A DNA stretch of 64,000 nucleotides from Acidimicrobiales bacterium (GCA_030747595.1 JASLKK010000003.1:124165-188164); one strand, 5' to 3'; positions 18,364-27,428 are shown, counted from the first letter of the stretch. Numbers and translations are program-made. Notes: generated by a model from the letters alone, not told the origin.

Positions 18364-19227
18364 GTGAAGACCTCTACCTCTGTTCTGGCGACCGGCGCAG
18401 CGATCCTGATCGGGGTTCTCGTGGCCTTCGCTGGGAGTTTTGGGGGCCTTCGCTGGGGCGGCTTTCCGATCTTCGCGTGGGCCGCCCTCCTGACCTTCTT
18501 AGTGCAGTGGGTCGTGTTCGTTCCTTCATGGTTCGCCCACACTGAGCACTTCTTTGACTTCACGGGATCCCTCACGTATCTCGCCGCGGTCGCCCTCGCC
18601 CTGGTTACCCGTGGCTCCGTGACTCCGTACTCTCTGCTTGTTGCCGCCATGGTCGCGGTTTGGGCGTTGCGGCTCGGGGCGTTTCTCGTGACTCGTGTCA
18701 GGGCCGCTGGTTCCGACACCCGGTTCGATGCCATGAAGTACCGCTTCGCCTGGTTCCTTATGACCTGGACCTTGCAGGGACTCTGGGTTCTACTGACCGC
18801 GGCGGCTGCCTTGGCCGCCATCACCAGTCCCGAAGACCGGCAAGTCGACGCCTTAGTCCTCCTAGGGGCGGCTATCTGGGCGTTCGGATTCGGCATCGAA
18901 GTCACAGCAGACGAACAGAAACGCAGGTTTCGCGCACAACCCGAGAACCTGAACAGGTTCATCACCACCGGCCTCTGGGCGAAATCACGGCATCCCAACT
19001 ACGTCGGAGAAATTCTTCTCTGGTTCGGCGTGGCCGTAGCGGCCTTCCCCGCCCTTTCAGGCTGGAGCATGGTGACCCTGGTCTCGCCCCTCTTCGTGTG
19101 GCTTCTCCTCACCCGGGTCAGCGGAGTTCCACTCCTTGAAGCGTCAGCCGACCGGCGCTGGGCCGGCGACCCGGAGTACGAGGCCTACAAGATCTCCACT
19201 CCGACGCTGCTGCTCAAGATGCGGTAG
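18364..19227 (+). CDS. DUF1295 membrane protein (steroid 5-alpha-reductase/methyltransferase-like)
   Basis: This 287-residue integral membrane protein has about seven hydrophobic segments. The C-terminal family signature is clear: FITTGLWAKSRHPNYVGEI followed by LLTRVSGVPLLEA. The RHPNY element binds a cofactor in isoprenylcysteine methyltransferases and 5-alpha-reductases. The gene starts at GTG 18364, 19 bases after the HAD gene. DUF1295 genes are frequently found with TIGR01777 and lipid-modifying genes, as here. Confidence 0.87.
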   Translation: MKTSTSVLATGAAILIGVLVAFAGSFGGLRWGGFPIFAWAALLTFLVQWVVFVPSWFAHTEHFFDFTGSLTYLAAVALALVTRGSVTPYSLLVAAMVAVWALRLGAFLVTRVRAAGSDTRFDAMKYRFAWFLMTWTLQGLWVLLTAAAALAAITSPEDRQVDALVLLGAAIWAFGFGIEVTADEQKRRFRAQPENLNRFITTGLWAKSRHPNYVGEILLWFGVAVAAFPALSGWSMVTLVSPLFVWLLLTRVSGVPLLEASADRRWAGDPEYEAYKISTPTLLLKMR

Positions 19228-20266
19228 CCGACGAAGACGGTTCCGAGGTGTTGGTGGCCACCCAGTCGTCGAACTCCTCCCAACGGGTATCTAGCCAGTC
19301 GACCACCTCGCTTGCACCAGGGGTCTCATTGCGCGAGATGCGCCTTGCATGGAATCGGATCGGAACCGGGAACGGGACGTTGCGCCACAAGTCGCCGAGG
19401 GTTCGAAAGTCGTGGACACCCACGTGGTTCAGGAACAGCAGATCGGTCGACTGTGCTGCGTCCAGGATTGAGAGCAAGCCGGCGGTCCGGATTGGGAGCA
19501 CGTGCCGAAGCCGTCGCGCCGAAGCCACCCGCCCGGGCGCCGTTGTTCCGAGCGTGTCAATCGCCTGTTTCCGTTTGGCTTCTGAGTACCGAGTTCCTTC
19601 CGGGAAGATGACGATCGCTTCGTCGTCTTCGAGGTCCGAGGCGAGCCGCGCGATGTTGTCCAACTCGGGCCGGTTGTCAGTCGAGTTACGGTCGACGAAG
19701 TAGTTGGGTAGTCGGTGGCCCACTACGTCGAGACACGGATCCCAGAGCAGTTGCCGCTTCAGGACGAAACGGGGACGGAGTCCAGCCGTAGCGAGGATGG
19801 ATGCAACAAGCAGAGCGTCACCCTGGCTGCCATGTCGGGCCAACACGATGAGCGGCCCCCCCGCCCGGAGTGCCTCACGGCCCTCTAACCCGTGCGCCAT
19901 GCCGAGGAGAGACCGCGCTCCCCGTACAAGGTTGGTCGACCACCATCGCTGGAGCCGGCTGTGAGCGTGCAGGGAGTTGCGGCTGTCCAACTGACCCAGG
20001 AGGGAGTACCGCACCCAGAGCACGGCAGCCCAGATCACCCCCGCAGATTCCAGCCCGGCCCACCAGACCGCGTAGATAGCGAGCCGGACCGTTGATCCGC
20101 GTCGCCGGGCCAGCAGGTCCACGACCCCGCCGATAACAAGCGCCGGTAGGAGCAGCACGACGAAGGCAAGGAAGCCGGTCAGGATGGCAGGGACCGTGAA
20201 GATGCGACGGCGCCACCGCTCCCTCCTCGTCGAGTCCCGAGATGACCAGACTCGCGGTTCGTGCAT
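19214..20266 (-). CDS. 1-acyl-glycerol-3-phosphate acyltransferase-like protein
   Basis: PlsC-type acyltransferase with the catalytic HxxxxD motif in LARHGSQGDALLV and the FPEGTR substrate motif. Two or three N-terminal membrane segments (around residues 20-95) anchor it. It probably transfers an acyl chain to a lysophospholipid. The start at ATG 20266 lies four bases after the stop of the upstream flavin-oxidoreductase-like gene. Its 3' end overlaps that of the convergent DUF1295 gene by 14 bases. Confidence 0.83.
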   Translation of the reverse strand: MHEPRVWSSRDSTRRERWRRRIFTVPAILTGFLAFVVLLLPALVIGGVVDLLARRRGSTVRLAIYAVWWAGLESAGVIWAAVLWVRYSLLGQLDSRNSLHAHSRLQRWWSTNLVRGARSLLGMAHGLEGREALRAGGPLIVLARHGSQGDALLVASILATAGLRPRFVLKRQLLWDPCLDVVGHRLPNYFVDRNSTDNRPELDNIARLASDLEDDEAIVIFPEGTRYSEAKRKQAIDTLGTTAPGRVASARRLRHVLPIRTAGLLSILDAAQSTDLLFLNHVGVHDFRTLGDLWRNVPFPVPIRFHARRISRNETPGASEVVDWLDTRWEEFDDWVATNTSEPSSSATAS

Positions 20267-20270
20267 TGCG

Positions 20271-20705
20271 CTAACCACGAGCACCGCGCGGTGCGGCGGC
20301 GCCGAGACCGGCACTGGCCAGAAGCCTGGTGGCCTCGATCACGACAACTCTGCGCTCGTCGCCGCGATCCTTCGGAGGCCGGTAGCGGGCGGCGTAGGCG
20401 GCGACCGCATCGGCACAGGTGCCCGGATCGCTGGTGACATGGGCTACCCCTTCGATGGTGAGCCAGCGCCCACCGTCGACCTGGCAGATGGAACCCCGGA
20501 GTTGCCCTACCTCGAGCAGCTTTGCCTTCACACTTCCCGACCAGGTGATGATCCGGGCCGATCCCGTGTTTCGGTCCCACGTGAAGCCAACCGGGGTGGT
20601 GTGGGGATAGCCGTTGGGCCTCACGAGTGTGAGCACGGCCAGGTGTCGTTCGCCCACGAAGTCCTCAAAGGGAGGTCCGGGATCTGGAAGAGAGAGCGTT
20701 GGCAT
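20271..20705 (-). CDS. Pyridoxamine 5'-phosphate oxidase-fold protein (possibly F420-dependent)
   Basis: The 144-residue split-barrel protein reads GERHLAVLTLVRPNGYPHTTPVGFTWD, the typical first strands of the PNPOx-like family. Actinobacterial members of this size often bind F420 or FMN. The substrate is unknown. It is four bases from the downstream acyltransferase and on the same strand as the SRPBCC gene upstream, suggesting one unit of three genes. Confidence 0.8.
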   Translation of the reverse strand: MPTLSLPDPGPPFEDFVGERHLAVLTLVRPNGYPHTTPVGFTWDRNTGSARIITWSGSVKAKLLEVGQLRGSICQVDGGRWLTIEGVAHVTSDPGTCADAVAAYAARYRPPKDRGDERRVVVIEATRLLASAGLGAAAPRGARG

Positions 20706-20864
20706 GCTTGGAGACTCAGCCAGCCCGGTGTGCCCGCGACCGGGGAGGCAATTCGCTGGGGCCGTCGAGTTGGTCCCAGTGGCAGTAACCGATTTCCAGT
20801 TGGACGACGGACCCGTGGCTTGCGCTTCGAGTGGCGGTCACGAGCGCTTTGTGGGAAAGAACGA

Positions 20865-21314
20865 TCAACACGCTGAACCATCCTTGAACATGCCGGCGAG
20901 TCGTCGGAGGTTCCGCTGCCAGATGAGCGCGAGAAGCGGACGTGCTACCGCAGCAGCAGTGCGACCCCCCAACCACCAGGGAAAAGAGAGGTCCTCATCC
21001 CAGAAGAAAGTCGTCCCGCCGTTGCTCTGGTCTTCGAGACGGAACCTGCCGACTCCGGTAACGAGGCCGCGATGCTCAACGCCCATAAGACGGCCATCCT
21101 CCCAGTCAGTCACGGCCATTCTGTCGAGTGTTCGGAGTGGCCCGACTCGGGTTTCACACTCGAACGTCGTTCCCACTCCGGTCGCCTGCACCGAGGTGAG
21201 CCGGATCTCGGCGGCATCGGCCATCCAGTCTGAGTGCCGACGGACATCCGCGATCACCTCCCAGACGACAGCCCGGGGGGCGTCGATGCTGACACTTGAG
21301 CTGAAGTGGGCCAT
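20865..21314 (-). CDS. SRPBCC-family protein
   Basis: This 149-residue START-like protein begins MAHFSSSVSIDAPRAVVWEVIAD, with RRHSDWMADAAEI and the TTFFWDEDLSFPWWLGG core. ATG 21314 was chosen over the longer frame because GAGGA lies eight bases upstream and the family normally begins here. The helix-grip fold binds lipid-like ligands. Its position between an oxidoreductase and a TIGR01777 gene fits lipid handling. Confidence 0.85.
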   Translation of the reverse strand: MAHFSSSVSIDAPRAVVWEVIADVRRHSDWMADAAEIRLTSVQATGVGTTFECETRVGPLRTLDRMAVTDWEDGRLMGVEHRGLVTGVGRFRLEDQSNGGTTFFWDEDLSFPWWLGGRTAAAVARPLLALIWQRNLRRLAGMFKDGSAC

Positions 21315-21433
21315 CAATTCGCTCCTCGGGACTCCAAGTTGGCGGTGGCGATCTGACGAACGCCGCACATACTGGCCCATGAGTTTGCCGACCGCCCATC
21401 CGCTGGCGTCGGATCTGCGAGGAGGAAACTGAC

Positions 21434-22336
21434 ATGCGTACTGTGGCGGTGACTGGCGCCTCAGGGCTGATTGGAACCGCCCTGACAGCTGCTCTGGAAA
21501 AGCGCGGCGACCAGGTTGTTCCCGTTGGACGACGCCCACCTGCTGGCGGCGTGGCCTGGGATCCGGTTGCCCGCCGGATCGACACAGTGGCCCTCGAAGG
21601 TATCGACGCCGTCGTCCACCTGGCAGGCGAACGTATCGACGGCCGGTGGACGGCATCCAAGAAGAAGAGGATCCTCAATAGCCGCGTAGAGGGAACTGAG
21701 GTACTGGCCGAAGCCTTGTCCGGGTTGGATCGGCCACCGTCCGTCGTCGTGTCGGCCTCGGCAATCGGCTTCTATGGGGACCGCGGCGATGAGGAACTCA
21801 CCGAGGATTCGGAGCCGGGGACCGGCTTTCTGGCCGAAGTTTGCAAACGATGGGAGGCGGCGGCAGCGCCGATCGCCTCGGCCGACACCCGTCTGGTTCT
21901 GGCCCGCACCGGCATCGTGTGTACTCCCGACGGCGGTGCACTGGGGCGAATGCTGACCCTGACCCGACTGGGCCTTGGTGGCCGGCTTGGCAGCGGCCGA
22001 CAGTGGTGGCCGTGGATAACACTCGAAGACGAGATCCGGGCGCTCCTCCACCTATTGGACACGCCGGTGGCGGGCCCAGCGAACCTGGTGGCCCCCGGAA
22101 CCTGCCGCAATGTTGAATTTGTTCGCGAGCTCGCGCGTGCCCTTCGGCGTCCAGCTGTGCTCCCCGCGCCTGCCTTGGCGCTACGGGCCGTTCTCGGTGA
22201 GATGGCAGACGGGCTGCTGCTGGCTAGTGCCAGGGTTCGACCAGTCAGGCTGGAGGAGTCCGGATTCACCTTCAGGTCACCGGACCTCACCTCTGCAATA
22301 GCCGAGATGCTCTCTCCTGGTCGGCCGAGGTCCTAA
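21434..22336 (+). CDS. TIGR01777-family NAD-dependent epimerase-like protein
   Basis: This extended short-chain dehydrogenase fold of 300 residues has the Rossmann motif TGASGLIGTAL, then VVHLAGERIDGRWTASKKKRI and SASAIGFYGD with the catalytic Tyr. RTGIVCTPDGGALGRML and the C-terminal DUF1731-like part complete the family. The substrate is unknown. ATG 21434 follows GGAGGAAA closely. It is divergent from the SRPBCC gene, with about 120 bases between. Confidence 0.9.
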   Translation: MRTVAVTGASGLIGTALTAALEKRGDQVVPVGRRPPAGGVAWDPVARRIDTVALEGIDAVVHLAGERIDGRWTASKKKRILNSRVEGTEVLAEALSGLDRPPSVVVSASAIGFYGDRGDEELTEDSEPGTGFLAEVCKRWEAAAAPIASADTRLVLARTGIVCTPDGGALGRMLTLTRLGLGGRLGSGRQWWPWITLEDEIRALLHLLDTPVAGPANLVAPGTCRNVEFVRELARALRRPAVLPAPALALRAVLGEMADGLLLASARVRPVRLEESGFTFRSPDLTSAIAEMLSPGRPRS

Positions 22337-22529
22337 CAATCCCGAACCTCCCCGTGGGAGACGCCGAATAGCCAGCGTCCTACTCCGGTTGAGCCAGTTA
22401 TCGGCCAGGCCAAGGCGGGGCCTTCAGCGGCGACTATTGCGCCTCCTGTCTGATAGCCGGCACGGAGTGTCCCCAACTAGTCTTTTGAACAACGGTTGTG
22501 TCGTCTGCGCTGAAAGGCTGGGGAGTCCT

Positions 22530-23453
22530 GTGGGGCCAAGAGTCGGAACGGATCGCTTGCTGTACGAACGGCACGCCATCGCTCCCTACACAGGTGCGAT
22601 CGGCTGGCGGAGCCTGTTCAACATCGCGTGGTGTGTCTCCGGCTGGGTGCTGATTGTCAGTCTCGAACTCGCAGGGAAGATCCCGTTGTGGCTGGCAATG
22701 TTTCTTGCTGCCGTATTTCTCCAGGCTTGCTACATGCCGATGCATGAATCGGTCCACAAGACCTTGTCGGGCGGAAGACGTTCCTTGGCATGGGTGGATC
22801 GAACGGTCGGGGCTCTAGCCGGATGGTTGCTTTGCGAGTCTTTCAAAGCACACCGCATCACACATTTGAAACACCACACCCATACCAACGAGGAAACCGA
22901 TCCTGATGTCCTGAACTCAAAGGGGTCGCCCAGTCAGATACTCGGCCGGGTGGTGGCTGGAACCGTGCTCTACCCGCTTCAGCCGCTTCTCGCCGTGGCC
23001 CCGCCTCTACGCCGCCTGATCCCTAACGGCTTGGCGGTCCGGCTGGGGCAAATGGCTGAACTTCGTGGACCAGAGGCGGTAGCTGCTGCCCGACCGGTAG
23101 CCCTTAGCCACTTGGCAGTACTCCTCGTTGGCACAATCTTCGGATACGGCGAGCTGGTCTGGCTGCTGTGGTACATCCCAGTCTGGGCTGCCAGATTCTG
23201 GTTGTCGCTGGTGTTCGGTTGGCTTCCCCACCATCCGCATACCGAAACAGGCCGTTATCGCGACACCAGGGTGTTCACGTTTTTCGGGTCGACGTTCCTG
23301 ATCCGGGGACACGACTATCACCTGCTGCATCACCTATTTCCGGTCGTGCCCCACTACCGGCTGCGGGCACTGTGGCGCGATATCGGCGAACACCTCAACG
23401 AACAGGGGGCGAGAATCGAAGGTCGCGCGACTCGCTCTTTGTCGACGGGGTAA
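22530..23453 (+). CDS. Membrane fatty acid desaturase / carotene hydroxylase-like di-iron protein
   Basis: The three histidine boxes that bind a di-iron centre are all present: HESVH, HLKHHTHTNEETD and HYHLLHHLFP. Several hydrophobic segments lie between them. The family introduces double bonds into, or hydroxylates, acyl chains or carotenoids. GTG 22530 was chosen because GGGGAG sits five bases upstream; the open frame runs about 140 bases further up, but that part reads as noncoding. It is the last gene of the lipid-related block. Confidence 0.87.
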   Translation: MGPRVGTDRLLYERHAIAPYTGAIGWRSLFNIAWCVSGWVLIVSLELAGKIPLWLAMFLAAVFLQACYMPMHESVHKTLSGGRRSLAWVDRTVGALAGWLLCESFKAHRITHLKHHTHTNEETDPDVLNSKGSPSQILGRVVAGTVLYPLQPLLAVAPPLRRLIPNGLAVRLGQMAELRGPEAVAAARPVALSHLAVLLVGTIFGYGELVWLLWYIPVWAARFWLSLVFGWLPHHPHTETGRYRDTRVFTFFGSTFLIRGHDYHLLHHLFPVVPHYRLRALWRDIGEHLNEQGARIEGRATRSLSTG

Positions 23454-23596
23454 GTCACGACAACTGAAGTAGGCGGCAGTGGGATTCGTAATCATGAGGT
23501 ACTTCTAGTTGCCGGCCTGATGATCGCTATGAACTGACTTGCTCAGCATCGGTATCGGTTGAGTACAGGACCTGCCTCAGACCAGGCGCTATCGAT

Positions 23597-23628
23597 CGCT
23601 TCAACGGGGTTTCGCCAGTTTTGAAGCG
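23597..23628 (+). repeat. Small hairpin behind the desaturase gene
   Basis: CGCTTCAA at 23597-23604 is repeated inverted as TTGAAGCG at 23621-23628 with a 16-base loop. No T-run follows, so termination is only a possibility. The rest of the 274 bases between 23454 and 23727 is AT-richer than its surroundings and shows no gene. Confidence 0.4.
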
Positions 23629-23727
23629 CAACGCCTCAAACATCGAGTCCCTCCCGGTCGAGACCACCTCGCCGCACCGCTGATCGTGAGCAACTAGACC
23701 TCAAACCGGTGCCGTAGGTTCCAGGTC

Positions 23728-25302
23728 ATGGCCCGAGAGTCGGACGTGTTGAGAGGCGTTGCGGTAGGGGCCGGATCGGCAGTTCTGGCGCTCGGGGTGG
23801 GGGAGTTCCTCGGGGTGGCTCTCGCCGATGCGTCACTTGTCGCCTCCGTCGGTGATGTCGCAGTGGACCTTGCGCCCGGTTGGCTGGTCCGACGAACCAT
23901 CGGCATCCTGGGCGTAGCCCAGAAACCGGTGCTGCTGACGGGCATCGTCTGTGTGGCGGTGGTGCTGGGCGGCTGGGTCGGCTCTCGTGGGACCTCCGGT
24001 CGGATCGCCTTGGGCCTCGCTGGACTGCTGGGAGCGCTCGCCGCCCTCAGGTCCGGGGCCGGTTACGGAGGAGTCCTGGCAGCGGCCGCTGCGGTCGGTG
24101 TCGGGATCTTGTCACTGGGGGCCAGCCAGCAGAAGTTCGCTCCACCAGTAGTCGCCGACGGTGGAGATCTCCATGTAGCGGCAGGTGCCTCACCGTTTGA
24201 GGACCCGAAGGTCCGGGCGGCGACCCGGCGGGGGTTCCTGGGGTACGCCGGCGGCCTGACCGTGGCCGGTGGCGCCCTAGCCCTGGGAAGTCGGGCTCTC
24301 GCCGACCGGGCTTCAGCGTCCTACCGCGACGTGGTGCTGCCCAGCGTGCGCCGGACCAATGGCGACCGCCTGGCGCCCACGACAACCACCGAGGGTCCGT
24401 GGCGCCCGCCGGATGGACTCACGTCATGGATCACCCCCAACGACGACTTCTACCGGATCGACACCGCCCTCGTCGTCCCCCGTGTCGATCCCACTAACTG
24501 GTCAATGCGGATCGACGGATTGGTCGACCGACCCCTCACGTTCACGCTCGATGACCTGTTGGCCCGCGATCTGGTGGATGCCACCGTGACCCTCAGTTGT
24601 GTGTCCAACGAGGTGGGGGGTCGCCTGGTGGGCAACGCTGTGTGGACCGGAGTGCCGCTGATCGAGCTTCTCGAGGAGGTCGGAGTCCGACCCGACGGAG
24701 AGCAGGTGATGGGCCGGTCGGTGGACGGTTTCTCGGCGGGGTTCCCTCGTTCGGTTCTGGATGACGCCCGCACGGCGTTGGTGGCCGTCGGCATGAACGG
24801 AGATCCGTTGCCGTTCCGCCACGGTTTTCCGGCTCGTCTGGTCATTGCCGGCCTCTACGGCTACGTGTCCGCAGTGAAGTGGCTTGAGCAGATCGAGCTG
24901 ACACCCATGTCGGTGGACGGTTACTGGATTCCCCGCGGCTGGGCCAAGGAGGCCCCGGTCAAGATCGCGTCGCGGATCGACGTGCCGCTCCGGTGGCAGA
25001 CGGTTTCGGGACGACAGGCGGTGGCCGGTGTGGCCTGGGCGCCGGTGTCGGGCGTGGAGACCGTCGAGTTGGCCGTTGATGACGGCCCATGGGAGGAGTG
25101 TCGACTCGAGCGGGGTGTGGGTCCCGGTCGCGACGGCGAGTCCTGGGTCCAGTGGTCGACGGTCTGGGATCCCCAGCCCGGAGTTCGGAAGCTGCGGGTC
25201 CGGGCGTGGGACCGAGCCGGGAAGGTCCAGCCGGAACGTCCGAAGCACATTGCTCCCGATGGTGCCGAGGGCTATCACGTTCGGCACATCGTGGTGACTT
25301 AG
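23728..25302 (+). CDS. Membrane-anchored molybdopterin oxidoreductase, sulfite oxidase-like
   Basis: The first 145 residues hold four or five membrane segments. A twin-Arg-like stretch with a hydrophobic run (RRGFLGYAGGLTVAGGALALG, near 167) follows. The molybdopterin domain has DDFYRIDT and the ligand Cys291 in LSCVSNEVGG, and ends in a dimerisation domain (VAGVAWAPVSGVETVELAVDDGPWE). This fused layout occurs in actinobacteria; the electron acceptor and substrate are not known. ATG 23728 has no obvious ribosome site. No heme or YedZ-like partner is adjacent. Confidence 0.88.
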   Translation: MARESDVLRGVAVGAGSAVLALGVGEFLGVALADASLVASVGDVAVDLAPGWLVRRTIGILGVAQKPVLLTGIVCVAVVLGGWVGSRGTSGRIALGLAGLLGALAALRSGAGYGGVLAAAAAVGVGILSLGASQQKFAPPVVADGGDLHVAAGASPFEDPKVRAATRRGFLGYAGGLTVAGGALALGSRALADRASASYRDVVLPSVRRTNGDRLAPTTTTEGPWRPPDGLTSWITPNDDFYRIDTALVVPRVDPTNWSMRIDGLVDRPLTFTLDDLLARDLVDATVTLSCVSNEVGGRLVGNAVWTGVPLIELLEEVGVRPDGEQVMGRSVDGFSAGFPRSVLDDARTALVAVGMNGDPLPFRHGFPARLVIAGLYGYVSAVKWLEQIELTPMSVDGYWIPRGWAKEAPVKIASRIDVPLRWQTVSGRQAVAGVAWAPVSGVETVELAVDDGPWEECRLERGVGPGRDGESWVQWSTVWDPQPGVRKLRVRAWDRAGKVQPERPKHIAPDGAEGYHVRHIVVT

Positions 25303-25311
25303 CGGTCGCTA

Positions 25312-25365
25312 GTGAGTATTTTTGGGAGGCGACACGCGTAGAGGGTCCGGCTCTGGAATACTCAC
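25312..25365 (+). repeat. 9-bp inverted repeat before the lipoprotein gene
   Basis: GTGAGTATT at 25312-25320 recurs inverted as AATACTCAC at 25357-25365, ending three bases before the ATG at 25369. It could form a stem covering the translation start or be an operator. No ribosome site is visible between the arms next to the start. Confidence 0.5.
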
Positions 25366-25368
25366 CAC

Positions 25369-26013
25369 ATGCTCACGCGCACAAGTACCTCCGTCGCCAT
25401 CCCCGCTGCACTCCTGACCGTCGCCCTGGCCGCCACCGGCTGTGGGCTTCTGGAGACCAATGACGACGAGTTGGAGACCCTCCGCGTTGAGATCATCCAG
25501 CTTCGGGAGGACTTCCTGGAGATCGAGGCCGAGGTGTCCCTGATGGCCCGGCGCGTGGTCACCACTACCACCACGCCGGCGCCGGCCACCACCACCGCTG
25601 CTCCGACCGCAGTCACGACCACCGCCGCCCCCGGCGATGCTGCCGATGACGCGGTGACGACCCCGACGGTTCCCGTCGGCCTCGACGAGAACACGATCCT
25701 TACGGCCACCTACCAGTGGGGGCCCAGTGATCCAGCGATCATCCTCCAGGAACTCCTGGGCATCCAGGCTGACGGGTGGTACGGAAACGGGACAAGGGGC
25801 GCCCATCTAGCTGAACTCGAGGCCCGCGACCTGGATACCTCTGGCGTTCCCAGCCCGCCGACCACCACGACCGAGGTGGCGGCCGATGATGCCACCGACG
25901 ATGGTGCTGACGATGCCACGACGACCACCGAGGCGACCGAGGCGACCACGACGACCACCGAGGCGACCACGACGACCACCGAGGCGACCACTACCACCAC
26001 TACTGGCGGTTAA
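25369..26013 (+). CDS. Lipoprotein with a peptidoglycan-binding-like domain and Thr-rich repeats
   Basis: The signal ends in ALAATGC, placing the lipidated Cys at 25. Residues 30-60 form a short amphipathic helix (ELETLRVEIIQLREDFLEIEAE is heptad-like). A Thr/Ala-rich linker follows. The stretch IILQELLGIQADGWYGNGTR matches the core of PG_binding_1 domains (LQ..LG..ADG.YG..T). The tail is a Thr/Glu/Ala repeat. It is probably an outer-surface wall-associated protein; its partner is unknown. Confidence 0.72.
   Translation: MLTRTSTSVAIPAALLTVALAATGCGLLETNDDELETLRVEIIQLREDFLEIEAEVSLMARRVVTTTTTPAPATTTAAPTAVTTTAAPGDAADDAVTTPTVPVGLDENTILTATYQWGPSDPAIILQELLGIQADGWYGNGTRGAHLAELEARDLDTSGVPSPPTTTTEVAADDATDDGADDATTTTEATEATTTTTEATTTTTEATTTTTTGG
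25939..26001 (+). repeat. Three tandem 21-bp units encoding EATTTTT
   Basis: Three consecutive 21-bp copies (25939-25959, 25960-25980, 25981-26001) encode Glu-Ala followed by five Thr at the C-terminus of the lipoprotein. The first two are identical and the third differs in a few codon positions. A partial nine-base copy precedes them. Copy number is likely to vary by slippage. Confidence 0.85.
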
Positions 26014-26082
26014 CCCGGGAGGCCCCGACCCGACCCTGAGCGGGCCCGGGGGCGGAGCGTCTGACGGGTGTGGCTCCGGCGG

Positions 26083-27312
26083 TCAGCCGCCGAGGATGTT
26101 GTGTTCTGGGCCGAACGGGAAGCCGGTGATGTTCTCGGCGCCGTCGGTACCCACGATCAAGATGTCGTGCTCCCGGTAGCCGCCTGACCCGGGCTGACCG
26201 GGCGGGATGGCGATCATCGGCTCCATCGACACGACCATGCCCGGTTCGAGCACCGTCTCGACGTCCTCGCGGAGTTCGACGCCGGCCTCGCGGCCGTAGT
26301 AGTGGCTGAGCACGCCAAAGCTGTGCCCGTACCCGAACGACCGGTACTTCAGAAGGCCGTGCGAGCGGTATATGTCGTTCAGTTCGGCGGCAATGTCGCA
26401 GCACCGGACCCCTGGCTGGATGAGGTCGAGCCCGCGCTCGTGGACCTCGACGTTGACCTCCCACAGCCGGAGGTGTTCGTCGGATGTCACATGGTCGCAG
26501 AACATGGTTCGTTCGAGTGCCGTGTAGTAGCCGAAGATCATCGGGAAGGTGTTCAGCGACAAGATGTCGCCTGATTCGACGAGTTTGTTGGTGACCGGAT
26601 TGTGGGCGCCGTCGGTGTTGTTGCCCGACTGGAACCACGTCCAGGTGTCCATCAACTCCACGAAGTCGAAGCTGGAGGCGATCTCGCGGACCATGGCCTG
26701 CGTGACGGCTAGCGCCACCTCGTGTTCGGATGTGCCAGCGGCTACGGCCTCCACGCAGGCCGCGGCGCCGAGGTCACAGATCCGGGTGCCATGACGGATG
26801 AGGTCGTGTTCCTCTGCGGACTTCACGGTTCGCATCCACATGGTCGCTTCCCCGACGTCGACTAGTTCGACGTCGGGGAGGGCTGCCTCGAGTGCCCGGA
26901 ACTGGTCGACCGAGAGGTGGTCGAACTCCACGCCGAGACGACGCACGCCCGAAGTCAGATCCCGAACAGCCTGGTAGTAGTTGTCTCTCCGCCAGTCGGA
27001 GTAGACGACGTTGTCGCCATGTGTGCGACGCCACGGCTGGCCACCGTCGATGCCCGCCGAGATTGTGGTGGCGTGCTCGGTATCTACGACCATGCCGTAC
27101 TTGCGTCCGAAGTAGCAGTACAGCCATCCGGAGTAGTAGCAGATGTTGTGGAATGACGTCAGGAGGCAGGCATCGACGCCTTCGGCGGCCAGGTGGGCCC
27201 GGAGGGCGTTCTGGCGGCGGTCCATCTCGGTCGCCGAGAACGGCGACCATTCCTTGGATCCCCAGTGCCAGCGCGTGACATGGACCATGTCGTCAGTGGG
27301 TGCGGACTTCAT
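26083..27312 (-). CDS. Creatinase (creatine amidinohydrolase)
   Basis: The enzyme hydrolyses creatine to sarcosine and urea. The 409-residue protein has the full pita-bread fold and resembles Pseudomonas creatinase along its whole length. Shared features include LRAHLAAEGVDA, SFHNICYYSG, ANIDGGQPWRR-like SAGIDGGQPWRR, MDTWTWFQSG and NTDGAHNPVT with the catalytic His. FGYGHSFG, SHYYGREAG and LEPGMVVSMEPM are also shared. ATG 27312 has a strong AGGAGGT site. No sarcosine oxidase or urease is visible nearby. It precedes a PatB-like gene only in position, since the latter lies upstream on the same strand. Confidence 0.92.
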   Translation of the reverse strand: MKSAPTDDMVHVTRWHWGSKEWSPFSATEMDRRQNALRAHLAAEGVDACLLTSFHNICYYSGWLYCYFGRKYGMVVDTEHATTISAGIDGGQPWRRTHGDNVVYSDWRRDNYYQAVRDLTSGVRRLGVEFDHLSVDQFRALEAALPDVELVDVGEATMWMRTVKSAEEHDLIRHGTRICDLGAAACVEAVAAGTSEHEVALAVTQAMVREIASSFDFVELMDTWTWFQSGNNTDGAHNPVTNKLVESGDILSLNTFPMIFGYYTALERTMFCDHVTSDEHLRLWEVNVEVHERGLDLIQPGVRCCDIAAELNDIYRSHGLLKYRSFGYGHSFGVLSHYYGREAGVELREDVETVLEPGMVVSMEPMIAIPPGQPGSGGYREHDILIVGTDGAENITGFPFGPEHNILGG

Positions 27313-27428
27313 CTGGGTACCTCCTGGAAGGAGACCGGACCACTACAGCGTTGGATCCGATCTCTTGGGAAAATGGCGAAGGGACCACCTTGTCGGTGGC
27401 CCGCACCTCTCTCACTGGTGATGCAAGG

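Noticed and set aside
25560-26001. A CRISPR-like array in the repetitive lipoprotein gene
   Set aside because: The repeats are in-frame Thr codons without spacers of constant length.
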